39,932 nucleotides of DNA from Eggerthellaceae bacterium UBA3686 (GCA_002371495.1 DFIX01000041.1:1-39932), one strand, 5' to 3'. Shown: positions 32,063 to 39,932, counted from the stretch's first letter. The notes: generated by a model from the sequence alone, not told the origin. Program-made: numbers and translations.

Positions 32063-33752
32063 CTACAGGCCCCGAGCGTGGCGCGCCGCGACGCGCCCGG
32101 GCTTGCCGTCTATCTGGCCGGCGAGCCCCTTCGCGCGCTCCTTGGCCGTCGCTTCGTCCTCGCCGTACCAGCGCACGCGGTACTCCCGGGGCCAGAGGGT
32201 GAGGCCGACCTCGGCCATGTCCTGGAGCTTGGCGGCCGACGTGTCCGTGATGATGCTGTCGTCGAACGTCACCTTTATGGAGCCCTCGTCGGGCAGGCTC
32301 TCGCCGAACGAGCGCGCCACGTGCATCACGGCGCGCGAGATCTGCGCTATGGACCGCTCCAGCACGTGCTCGTGCTTGGTGATGTTGCGCATGAGCGCGG
32401 AGTTGTCCGAGGACACCTCGGTTGCAGTCTTCATGTACCCCACGTCGTCGAAGTCGAAGTACGTGATGCCGAAGCCCGTCAGGTCCCCGAGCATCTGCAG
32501 CGCGATCCTGAAGGCCTCGGCCTGGCTGTTGGTCCTAAGCGCAGGCGCGAACTCCTGCACCATGCCATCCGAGCTCATCACCTTGCGGAAGACGGTACAG
32601 TCCTGCCTGCCAAAGGGAATGGAGACATTCTTACCAGACCCCGAAGTCTCCTTGTCGAACATCACGTCCGACAGGAAGATCCTCATCTTGCTAACGTCCA
32701 CCTCGTTAATAAGCGCGTCGAAAGCCAGGTCCACCGCCTGTGTCGCATCCACCGCATCTGCGAACACCGATTGCCCATACGGTGACATGTCCACGCGCGT
32801 GTTATCGATCGCCGGCTTGACTATTGCGAAAGTGGGCGTCACGCACCCCGTGTCGTATTCCATGCACACGCCCGCCGGCTCGATTACGTTCCCGTCCTCG
32901 TCGAAGCACACCGTGACGATCCTGTACGTCCCGCCCAGGCCCGCAGATTGAGATTGTGAAAATGTGGAAGGCGAAGGTCGGGAAGGATCCGCCCCATTCC
33001 CACCCGAGCTTCCAGGCGAAGCTGATTGTGAAAGCGAGCCCCTGTTTCCATGGGAAGAGGACCCTGCCGAAGACCCATCTAGGTTTCCATGGGAAGCGGA
33101 GTTTTGGGAAGTCATCGCGGTATTTCCATGGGAAAGCGAAGATTGGGAAGGTGAAGTGGAAGCGCCCGCCTGCCAACCATCCAGCCCACCTCCAGCCGAC
33201 CCGTCGCGAAGGTGCATCTGCAGCTGGTCGAAAGCCTTGCCGCGATAGAAGACCCGCGTGACGAACGCACACTCGGTCACCCCTTCCTCGTCCCATGTAA
33301 GCGGAAGGACCATGCGCGCGTCGTACTGGCGGATCCGAACCTGCCGAGCATCCGCATCCACCCAGAGCGCCCACGCTCCGGTCCCCATCCCGAAAGCCAA
33401 ACGATCGTGTTCTGCGCCTGCGGCATGAACCCGGTCTCGTTGAAGAAGGCGGCGAGCCAATCCGTGCACGCCTGGTCATCGCACACGACTTGCGTCTTGT
33501 CGTTTAGAAGCAGCGACCCCATTCGTTGCACACCCGCATAGCAGGGTGAATGGACCGCCGATGCACCTCGTAGACCCTCCCGAACCCGTCCGTGTCGCGA
33601 TAGTCGTAGAAGTCCCCGGTAGCAGACATCCAGGCATGCCAATTGCGAATGTGCGATTCCATCGCCTCCAGCGGAAGCACGAACCCCAGCCCCCGCAAAT
33701 ACTCGCGCACATGTTCCGGCACCCAGTACTCCTGCTCCTCAATCTTGCTCAT
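32063..33752 (-). pseudogene. Phage portal protein, frameshifted and carrying a repeat insertion
   Basis: The start MSKIEEQEYWVPEHVREYLR at 33752 follows GAAAGGA. The first frame runs to CNEWG. The protein continues in a second frame (SLLLNDKTQVVCDDQACTDW, then AAFFNETGFMPQAQNTIV) after a break near 33522, and in a third frame (AFGMGTGAWALWVDADARQV onward) after a break near 33400. It then reads to 32063 with the C-terminal portal part (GFGITYFDFDDVGYMKTATE, then SKLQDMAEVGL-like KLQDMAEVGLTLWPREYRVR). The layout is that of SPP1/A118-type portals. An extra in-frame block of about 75 residues rich in Ser, Gly and Asn interrupts it at 32955-33160. Confidence 0.75.
32955..33160. repeat. 39-bp tandem repeats inserted in the portal gene
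   Basis: TTTCCATGGGAA starts at 33045, 33084 and 33123, exactly 39 bases apart, with a fourth weaker unit before (CTTCCAGGCGAAG at 33009). GGGAAGG/GTGGAAGGCGAAGG-type pieces lie at both ends. A similar piece (TTGGAAGGTGAAGGTGGGG) lies just upstream of the portal start near 33771. Because 39 is a multiple of three, the portal frame stays open through the insertion. Confidence 0.7.
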
Positions 33753-33941
33753 GCTCGCGTTCCTTTCTATTTGGAAGGTGAAGGTGGGGAAAGCGAAGCC
33801 CCCATCCCGAACGCGCACGAGTATCCAGCCCCGTCACAAATCACAAAAGCGCACAAGGGAAGCCATAGTGATCAGCCGCTACATCCATGCGGAAGATGTA
33901 TAGTATTGCTCAGAATTAAAACCTCGTGAAAAGGTGGTTTT

Positions 33942-34727
33942 ATGAACGCGAATATCACGCCAGAGTTTGTTGAGATGGAATATGCTCGGACTCTAAACCA
34001 AATAGCATCTCTTGAAATGCTCATAGGGGCAGCGGGATATTGGTCAGAGAATTCTGGAAGATCTAACTTAGCCTGGAATTACTCGAGTTTTGAAAACGAC
34101 TTGTTTTCCGTGGGACAACACATCCTCCACTCGCCGTTCTTGAAGAATGTCCTCCTCGACGGAAACGTCTATGCGGCTACTAAATACAGGAATCGATCTT
34201 ACGATGATTATTTGGAAGACGTCGGAACCGCGGAGATGATGCGAAACAAACCGCTCGAAGCTGGCGCCGAGCTTTTTGGAGCAATCGAAAGGAAGAGCGA
34301 AACGCTTTTCCAACAAGTAATGCTTACCGCTAGCAAGGCACTTGCTGCGGGGAGATCCGATATATGCAGGGATCTTATCCATGATTCGAATGCTGCTTTC
34401 ATCTCAGCAAATACATGGTGCGTATTGAGCGACATCCAATTAGGGGTTCTATCTGGGGGGAAGGAGCTTATCTTCGTTCCCGATAGTCCCGCGCAGTTCG
34501 GAGGCGGATCACTCCTTCCTTTTGCCGAATGCGATGGCGTGAGGTCGAAATACGGTGTGAAGGCTTTCATTTTCACGCACGCGAGCACCGATGACGGGAT
34601 GTATCACGGCGCGTATGCCGGAATTGCCGGACAAAGCGGACATTTCTATAGCTGCGGATCCCAACAAGCCTTCGATTACCTATCGCAAACTGTCCGGGCT
34701 TGGAGCAACAGCTTACAAGTTCGTTAA
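33942..34727 (+). CDS. Hypothetical protein, prophage cargo gene
   Basis: A 261-residue soluble protein that I do not recognise. It has an AAGGTGG ribosome site 6 bases before the ATG. It has no signal peptide or membrane segment. The N-terminal part is helical (EYARTLNQIASLEMLIGAAG), and the C-terminal part has KAFIFTHASTDDGMYHGAYA and a Ser/Cys-rich end. It runs against the phage genes, between the terminase and portal remnants, and its GC is lower than that of its neighbours. An intact gene in that spot of a ruined prophage suggests a selected cargo ('moron') gene, possibly anti-phage, but no function is shown. Confidence 0.65.
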   Translation: MNANITPEFVEMEYARTLNQIASLEMLIGAAGYWSENSGRSNLAWNYSSFENDLFSVGQHILHSPFLKNVLLDGNVYAATKYRNRSYDDYLEDVGTAEMMRNKPLEAGAELFGAIERKSETLFQQVMLTASKALAAGRSDICRDLIHDSNAAFISANTWCVLSDIQLGVLSGGKELIFVPDSPAQFGGGSLLPFAECDGVRSKYGVKAFIFTHASTDDGMYHGAYAGIAGQSGHFYSCGSQQAFDYLSQTVRAWSNSLQVR

Positions 34728-34771
34728 CATACAAATGGAAGTAAATCCCGGTTGCGTCTGTGCTGCATAAA

Positions 34772-35395
34772 TTACCCGCGCAGCACGTCGTCCATCATCG
34801 CGTAGCGCACAGCGTCTATGGAATGGTCGTTTCCGTCCGGGATGTCGTCAATCCAGTTGCCTTCTTTATCCCTTTGGAATTCTTTAAGGGTGAATTCGGT
34901 GAAGGTGAGCGGGCACCTGTCCGGGTCGATGACGATCTCCCGAAGCCCCGCCAGCCATTCGTAGGAAAGCCGCCGCATCCTTGCCTTGCGCGCAGCGTGA
35001 ACCCGTATCCCGAGCTCGCGCCGCCATGTGTTCATCTGAACCTTGGAATCCGGCGTGTCGTCGCAGAAGACGATCTGGTCGTGGTAGTAGGCCTCCCCTC
35101 CATGCTCATCGGGAAAAGTTTGGGAATCTACCACGATCTCCCCCATGTCCACCGACATCGTCTTGTTGCCAGCCCTTGCCTCGAACACGCTTTCCAACCG
35201 CAGCGACTCGATCGCCCAGAACACCTGGTGGTGCACGGAATCCCTCAGCGTGTTGCCGGACCCGCGCACAACGACCACGTTGGCCTTGGGGATGGCAAGG
35301 GTGAGAAGGGCTTCGGCAATCGGTTTGATTGTGGCACTGTTGGGTTCGCGCCCAAGGTACAGTACGACAAGTCTCCAAATAGCGAGAAGGATCGC
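34772..35395 (-). pseudogene. Phage terminase large subunit with internal deletion
   Basis: The open stretch begins just after a stop codon, without a start. Its first part (REPNSATIKPIAEALLTLAI, then PKANVVVVRGSGNTLRDSVH) resembles the N-terminal ATPase region of PBSX-type large terminases, with a ruined Walker A. It then passes directly to the nuclease C-terminus (RLSYEWLAGLREIVIDPDRC, then LTFTEFTLKEFQRDKEGNWI and DGNDHSIDAVRYAM). About half of the expected 420 residues, mainly the Walker B and first nuclease part, is missing. It lies upstream of the portal remnant in phage order. Confidence 0.7.
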
Positions 35396-35818
35396 TGACG
35401 CACCCCTTCTTCAATATCGATAACGGCACTGCTGCTCTCCACCGCGTATTGCCGCCGAATTTTAATATAGTCGCTCACGTTATAGCCGTCCATGCGCCCC
35501 GCACGCGACGACCAAGCTCGAACCCCCTAAAGTCTCATTGCGCATTAGCAAACGTTGGCGAAACTGAGCAACTTGATCCGCGTAAGCGCTAAGGTTCCCT
35601 CGAGTATATGGCCACATGCACCGCTGCGTCGTTCACCTCCCCCAGCAGTAGCCACTCTTACTGCTGCGCGTCCCGCACCTCATCTTGGCTATTTGTGCCT
35701 TCTTTCATCAGTCAGCCTCCCCAACAGATTGGCTGCAAAGAATCAACCCTTCAATCGATACACGACCAGACTAAGGGACTGGTGCAATTTGTTCTTGGCT
35801 TGCTTGATCGACACGCCA
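35396..35818. other. Intergenic prophage debris without a recognisable gene
   Basis: No product is recognised. A minus-strand ATG at 35708 with GGGAGG upstream opens a 16-codon frame only. The bases around it (35694-35726) match the bases around 21904 in the scaffold remnant (shared CTTCTTTCATCAG and CAGCCT). They look like two copies of an old phage ribosome-site/start region. Confidence 0.4.
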
Positions 35819-36871
35819 CTACGCAGCCGACATGCGCCTTTCTACAGACTCAAACTCCCGCATATGCATTTCTAAAAGCTCGTCATTGGGCCGTAAAAGC
35901 GGATCCTCTGGCACGGCTATACTCTGCCCGTTGAATTGTCCATAAAAAGACCTGATGAACTGCTTGTTTACACGGATGATGTTGTTCTCGGGAAGCACCG
36001 TTAAGAGATGAGCGTCATACAGCAGGTGAATATCGGCGCGTAGCAACATTCCATTGGTTACGATTTGGGACTTCTTGCCCCGATACGGGTCGATATGGGC
36101 CGCCTGAAGCACCTCGGGCACGTCAACCCCCGTGGCAGCGCACGATCCGGAATAGGCATTCATCAAGGCTCGCCTGAACTCTCCTTGCTTCTCACGCCTT
36201 ACCTGTTCGGCAAGCACTTTTTTCCTTTCGTCGCCGTCATCAGCATCCCTAAAGATACGCTTTTCCTCTTCCGTTAGCTGTTCATATGGGACAACCGAGC
36301 AGAAGTCAACGTTGCTTGCTTCGGCTGACACGGGACCATGCAAGGTGAACATATCGGTGAGCGAATCGTATCGTTCGACATAAGCAAGGCCGTAGTTGAT
36401 GTAGCCGATGCCCGGATACCGCACATACACAGCGACAGGAACGCCGTCGCGCAAGTTGTTCATCATATCGCCGTTATAGCTTTGGTTTACCGTCTTGCCA
36501 GGAGCTGGTCGATGGGCGCAGTAGTCAAATGTCCAAGTTCCGTCTGAGCGACGTACAACATCCATGTCAGGATATGGTGAGCTTGGTGACGACGCCGAGC
36601 CTTCCGAGTGAACAAGCAGAACGTATCGAGATTTACCGGCCCCCTTCGATTCGAGCGAGTTGTACGAAGGCGTATGTATGCCCGACTGTCGCGCAAGCTT
36701 TATAGACACGGGAAGGGTTGGCGCGTGGTCTCCCATAGGAAGCCAAGGAAACGTATCGCCCTCATGCTCCTGGAACCAATCGTATGCGTATAGGTATTCG
36801 GGTGGAACGAGCTCGCAAGCGCGATCATACGACAGGAAGTTTACCCCGCATTCAATAACCCTATCGTACAT
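35819..36871 (-). CDS. HNH_2 endonuclease with N-terminal PUA/SRA-like domain
   Basis: A 350-residue protein. Residues about 230-300 are an HNH_2-type nuclease: SGSCAATGVDVPEVLQAAHI, then NGMLLRADIHLLYDAHLL. Residues 80-190 (with MNNLRDGVPVAVYVRYPGIG and YGLAYVERYDSLTDMFTLHG) resemble the PUA-like domain that precedes such nucleases in predicted modification-dependent restriction enzymes. If so, it would read a modified base and cut the DNA. The ribosome site GAGGTGG precedes the ATG. It stands alone between the terminase remnant and a second portal fragment, a typical cargo position. The N-terminal assignment is tentative; the HNH part is clear. Confidence 0.75.
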   Translation of the reverse strand: MYDRVIECGVNFLSYDRACELVPPEYLYAYDWFQEHEGDTFPWLPMGDHAPTLPVSIKLARQSGIHTPSYNSLESKGAGKSRYVLLVHSEGSASSPSSPYPDMDVVRRSDGTWTFDYCAHRPAPGKTVNQSYNGDMMNNLRDGVPVAVYVRYPGIGYINYGLAYVERYDSLTDMFTLHGPVSAEASNVDFCSVVPYEQLTEEEKRIFRDADDGDERKKVLAEQVRREKQGEFRRALMNAYSGSCAATGVDVPEVLQAAHIDPYRGKKSQIVTNGMLLRADIHLLYDAHLLTVLPENNIIRVNKQFIRSFYGQFNGQSIAVPEDPLLRPNDELLEMHMREFESVERRMSAA

Positions 36872-37119
36872 TTCGCCACCTCACTATCCGCAATGCAAGG
36901 TTACCTAATGTCGAGTGGCGGGTCTAGACCTGGTTGCTATGCAATGCCTTCAAGGTCATCAAGGCAATTAGTTATGAACTTGATCATTATTGAATTGCCA
37001 AAATGGAAACGGAGTTTACACATTACTTGTATTGCCAGCCCAATACTTGTCCTTTCAGGAAAACTGAACGTTTCTTTTCGCCATTATTAAGAAAGTCATA
37101 GCCAATGAAGCCTTGCAAG

Positions 37120-37243
37120 CGCCCAGCACCCATACCAAATGCGCGCACAATCGCATTCTGAACCGCCGGCATGAACCCGGTTTTATCGAAGAAGGTAACG
37201 AGCCAGTTAGTGCGAGCTCAATCATCGCAAATCACCTGCGCCG
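37120..37243 (-). pseudogene. Second, independent portal gene fragment
   Basis: On the minus strand this encodes AQVICDD, an in-frame TGA, then ARTNWLVTFFDKTGFMPAVQ and NAIVRAFGMGAGR. It aligns with TQVVCDDQACTDW, FFNETGFMPQAQNTIV and AFGMGTGAW of the portal at 32063-33752. Here the region that is frameshifted in the other copy is still in one frame. The DNA also matches (ATGAACCCGGT, GAAGAAGG). It is a scrap of a related but different phage. Confidence 0.7.
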
Positions 37244-37384
37244 CAGATATGCATAAGCAGAATTCCACCCCACCATCGAGCATTTCGCGTGATTCCCATG
37301 AGCCCATGCGTGTAATTGGCGCGCCATCGCGAGCGGCCGAAAGAACAGGCTACGAAAAGCTCGATTGAAAAGATCCACCAGGAC

Positions 37385-37558
37385 ATGACAAACGACCAGA
37401 AGAAGCTCGCGCAGTCGCTCAAATCGCCAGATGAGACGCTGGCGATTACTCGCGAGGAAGGCTACGAGCTCACCGACAAGCAACTCGAGGACGTGGCAGG
37501 CGAATGGGGCATGCGCGTGTGCGACCCCGATGAATGCAGCAAGCATGACGGCGGATGA
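37385..37558 (+). CDS. Nif11-type leader peptide with a Cys-containing core
   Basis: A 57-residue frame (MTNDQKKLAQSLKSPDETLA, then EEGYELTDKQLEDVAGEWGM). The Nif11-like leader is recognisable, but the double glycine is degraded to AGE and the usual first helix is cut short. The tail has VCDPDECSKHDGG with two Cys. The upstream in-frame SSIEKIHQD could be the rest of the leader if an unusual start is used. The ribosome site is weak. It is probably a decaying precursor peptide gene. Confidence 0.5.
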   Translation: MTNDQKKLAQSLKSPDETLAITREEGYELTDKQLEDVAGEWGMRVCDPDECSKHDGG

Positions 37559-37604
37559 TGGTCCGCTCGATCGGACCTGGCTACTGACCAGCCCACAACC
37601 CCCA

Positions 37605-38066
37605 TCACGCGAGGTCAATCCCAAAGTAGATGACGTCCTCGAACGGGTTGTGGTAGTACGGCTCGATTTCCCTGAAGCCGAGCTTGCGATACAGCGATAC
37701 TGCCGCCTCCAAGGGCGCGACGGTGTCGAGGACCATGCGCTCAAAGCCATCCTCGCGCGCGAGTTCCATGATGCGCCTCGCCAATCGCTCGCCAAGATGA
37801 TGGCCGCGGCCTGCGGGGGTAACGTAGAGCCGCTTCATCTCGGCCGTCGCGTCGTCAAGACGGTGGTATGCGACGCATCCGACCACAGTTCCCCCGTCGT
37901 CAAGGGCAACGATCAGGCGCCCTTCGGGCGGCAGGTACTTGTCGCCAACATGCTCGAGCTCGTCATCCAGCCCTTGAAAGGCCAAATCTCGCCCGAACCA
38001 TTCGGTGTATTCCCGTATCAGCCCCCTGACATCCTCGATGTAGGGCGCTCCGTCTGCAAGTTCCAT
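37605..38066 (-). CDS. GNAT-family N-acetyltransferase
   Basis: A 153-residue acetyl-CoA-dependent acyltransferase. The N-terminal helix region EDVRGLIREYTEWFGRDLAF is typical of a GNAT subgroup. The acetyl-CoA-binding motif A is MKRLYVTPAGRGHHLGERLA, and motif B is VSLYRKLGFREIEPYY. The start at 38066 (MELADG) follows GGGGA; longer frames upstream lack a family match. The substrate is unknown. It is divergent from the HipA-like gene and separated by about 120 bases that must hold both promoters. Confidence 0.85.
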   Translation of the reverse strand: MELADGAPYIEDVRGLIREYTEWFGRDLAFQGLDDELEHVGDKYLPPEGRLIVALDDGGTVVGCVAYHRLDDATAEMKRLYVTPAGRGHHLGERLARRIMELAREDGFERMVLDTVAPLEAAVSLYRKLGFREIEPYYHNPFEDVIYFGIDLA

Positions 38067-38188
38067 GCACTTCCCCAATGAGACCGCCTCATCTGCCCCC
38101 GAGATTCTATCAGAGCAGAGCCTCATACAAGACACTGGGCACCTCGCCGCCTTTGTAGCATTAGGGGGCGCATGGTAGAATTCCAGCC

Positions 38189-39400
38189 ATGGAGCCATCG
38201 CAAACATACGCGCTGAAGCTCTACGACGAGCAGCTGGCATGGTTCTCATTCCAGAAGACCATGACGGGATTCCGCGCGCGCGGGCTGGAGGTAAACACCG
38301 AACGCGCCAACCTTTTGCCGCTCAACATGCGTTCAAGCCCGACAGATGCAGAGCTCGCCCGTTTCCTTACGAGCAGGCGAATACCCAAGGGACGCACGTT
38401 CTTGGAGGAGGTGCTCAGGCCTTACGGGCTTGCCCCCACCGACACGAAGGGAATCATCGACCTATCGCGCGGGGCATCGGTGAACGATGCGTACTCGATC
38501 GTGCCGGCCGACGACGACATCCCCTATGCGGAATACAACCTGTTCGACAACGATTTCGATGAGGTCCTGCAAGTCATTGCATACACGGGCGTAATTCCCG
38601 ACGCCGTCGTCGGAATGGGCCGCCCATCGGATTTGACGCCGTCGGGGACGTTCCCGAAGACATGGCGCAAACTGGACGGAGAGCTCGTCTTGTTCAAAGC
38701 GGGCTCTGCCGTTGCCGCGCCCAACTACGGCAGAGAACCGTACTCCGAACAACTCGCCTGGCAAGTAGCACGTGCAGGCGGCTTCGACGCCGTCGCCTAC
38801 GAGCTTACGCAGTGGCAAGGGCGCGTTTGTTCGACGTGCCCACTCTTCAACACGCCCGATATCGCGTTCGTCCCGTTCGAGCTGTGTCTACCCGCCGACA
38901 TCACCCAGCTTCTGGACTTCGAGCTCGCCCTTTCGTACTTCGAAGACATAAGCGCCAAGGCGGCGCAGAAGTTCAGGTCGCTTGCGGTCTTCGACTCCAT
39001 CATCGCCAACACCGACCGCCACCTCGGCAATTTCGGCGTGCTCCGGGACAACTCGACCGGCCGCATTATTGACGCAGCTCCCATATTCGACAACAACGCC
39101 TCGCTCTTCACGCGCGATTTCGATAGCTGGCTTACGCTCGACGCCATGCTCGAACGCGTCGAGCATGGTCCTGGGATACTAGATGCCACACTTGGCTGGC
39201 AAGGTCTCGCGATGGCGGACGACGTTCAACTCGCCCAGGTCGCACGTCTCGCTGATTTCGAGTTCGATTGCGCCGGCTTCCTGCAGCAGCGTTGGGCCGC
39301 GTGTCCCGACTCGACGCAGTCCATCTCACCTGAACGACTTGCAGCGCTTGGGCGATTCGTTCGCGCACGAGCGCAGGCGATTTTACGCGGGCGGGCGTAA
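38189..39400 (+). CDS. HipA-like serine/threonine kinase
   Basis: A 403-residue protein. The C-terminal half has the HipA catalytic core: FDSIIANTDRHLGNFGVLRD (the HxxN catalytic loop) and DAAPIFDNNASLF (metal-binding DN). Upstream, GELVLFKAGS supplies the ATP-lysine strand. The N-terminal 120 residues (KLYDEQLAWFSFQKTMTGFR onward) do not look like the HipA N-subdomain. No HipB-type DNA-binding antitoxin is next to it. It may be a solitary toxin-like kinase or a HipA-type domain protein with another role. The ribosome site before the ATG is weak. It is bracketed by a GNAT gene and a leader-peptide gene. Confidence 0.8.
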   Translation: MEPSQTYALKLYDEQLAWFSFQKTMTGFRARGLEVNTERANLLPLNMRSSPTDAELARFLTSRRIPKGRTFLEEVLRPYGLAPTDTKGIIDLSRGASVNDAYSIVPADDDIPYAEYNLFDNDFDEVLQVIAYTGVIPDAVVGMGRPSDLTPSGTFPKTWRKLDGELVLFKAGSAVAAPNYGREPYSEQLAWQVARAGGFDAVAYELTQWQGRVCSTCPLFNTPDIAFVPFELCLPADITQLLDFELALSYFEDISAKAAQKFRSLAVFDSIIANTDRHLGNFGVLRDNSTGRIIDAAPIFDNNASLFTRDFDSWLTLDAMLERVEHGPGILDATLGWQGLAMADDVQLAQVARLADFEFDCAGFLQQRWAACPDSTQSISPERLAALGRFVRARAQAILRGRA

Positions 39401-39560
39401 GTCTGCTGTACGGACGCTATGCGGCGGGCCGCAGGCCGAGGTTCTGCGGATCCTCTCTAAGCTGTCGGGCCCCTTCTTCTTGTAAGCGCTTGATTAAGGG
39501 TGTTGAAGGTCTAAAGGAAAGCAGAGCAGGAAAGGCTCTGCGAAGCGAGAGGAGGCGTGT

Positions 39561-39824
39561 ATGAAGTTCGAGAAATTGAGTTCCGATCTGCGCGAGAAGA
39601 TTGCGGGCAAGTCGCCCGAGGAGCTGCGGGCGCTTGCCAAAGAAGAGGGCCGCGATCTCTCCGACGAGGAGCTCGAAAGCATTGCGGGAGGCGACGGCTG
39701 GTCCTACACTGTGTGCCGGTACTGCGGCGCGTACGTTAGCCCTGACGCAGACTGGTGTCCCGAGTGCGACGAGTGGCTTGGCGAAGGGGATCCGCCTAAT
39801 TTCGCCCCCGCGCGCGAAGCTTAA
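39561..39824 (+). CDS. Nif11-type leader peptide with zinc-ribbon core
   Basis: An 87-residue peptide. The leader KFEKLSSDLREKIAGKSPEE, then LAKEEGRDLSDEELESIAGG is a clear Nif11-like leader ending in double glycine. The core has CRYCGAYVSPDADWCPECDE, a two-CxxC zinc ribbon, and an acidic tail. GAGAGGAGG lies 6 bases upstream of the ATG, and a small hairpin (39521-39541, GCAGAGC with GCTCTGC) lies in the untranslated leader. A weak GCCGCC/GGCGGC hairpin follows at 39889-39906. No modifying enzyme is adjacent. Its architecture parallels 3747-3944. Confidence 0.75.
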   Translation: MKFEKLSSDLREKIAGKSPEELRALAKEEGRDLSDEELESIAGGDGWSYTVCRYCGAYVSPDADWCPECDEWLGEGDPPNFAPAREA

Positions 39825-39932
39825 GGGCGAGGCTCCTACAGTCCCGACGAGCTACCCGCCGGCCAATCGCGAGATCTACAAGCAAGAAGCCGCCCTCCAA
39901 GGCGGCCACAACACGGCGTAAAGATTTTGGGG

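Noticed and set aside
32956..33261. Plus-strand frame with repeated FHGK phrases
   Set aside because: It is the antisense reading of the 39-bp repeats inside the portal remnant. It has no start site and no family match.
21890..35726. The similar sequences at 21890-21922 and 35694-35726 as prophage attachment sites
   Set aside because: Both contain a ribosome site and start codon in the phage direction and lie within phage debris rather than at its borders. They are better explained as related gene starts.

Overview
The window looks like a chromosomal segment of a gut-type actinobacterium of the Eggerthellaceae/Coriobacteriia. The reasons are high GC in the housekeeping parts (one sampled line near 10.9 kb is 38/60 G+C), several short peptides with Nif11-type leaders ending in a double-glycine motif, Ser/Ala-rich lipoprotein linkers, and corrinoid-methyltransferase-like and GPH/MFS genes. 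No replication origin, rRNA, tRNA or CRISPR array was seen. Family assignments come from reading motifs by eye; no database search was run.

Region 1 (1-21.2 kb) is core and accessory metabolism. It holds a uroporphyrinogen-decarboxylase-family methyltransferase, an MFS transporter with its LysR regulator, an L,D-transpeptidase lipoprotein, the methionine importer metQNI, a HAD-phosphatase lipoprotein, a bcp-yaaA peroxide-defence pair, a prephenate-dehydratase-like lipoprotein, an MTA/SAH deaminase, a Fic protein behind a large palindrome, and a dicarboxylate symporter with an extra soluble N-terminal domain. Between these genes lie many gene remnants (alpha/beta-hydrolase, CASTOR/POLLUX-like channel, radical SAM C-termini, flavin reductase, PhzF) and two repeat families: a roughly 185-bp element with 32-bp inverted ends (three copies) and a REP-like palindrome (three copies plus a fragment).

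Region 2 (21.8-37.3 kb) is a degraded prophage head module on the minus strand. In transcription order it has a terminase remnant, a portal remnant and a scaffold remnant. A lower-GC cassette of about 8.3 kb (one sampled line is 22/60 G+C) sits between portal and scaffold. It encodes a C5 cytosine methyltransferase and an HpaII-family endonuclease on the plus strand. Convergent to these, on the minus strand, is a tightly overlapped operon: SNF2 ATPase, GHKL/MORC-like ATPase, HNH nuclease, and a second GHKL/MORC-like ATPase. This matches the MORC/MutL-type restriction-modification systems described by comparative genomics, here with two paralogous ATPases and two nucleases. A degenerate array with a period near 112 bp fills the noncoding kilobase between cassette and portal. 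Two more cargo genes, an unknown ORF and an HNH_2 nuclease, sit next to the terminase, and a second portal fragment shows that at least two related prophages decayed here.

Region 3 (37.3-39.9 kb) has two more leader-type peptides, a GNAT acetyltransferase and a HipA-like kinase without a visible HipB.

Overall the window is a defence and cargo hotspot built on prophage debris, next to a core region with heavy repeat-associated gene decay. Several remnants keep both gene ends after in-frame internal deletions.
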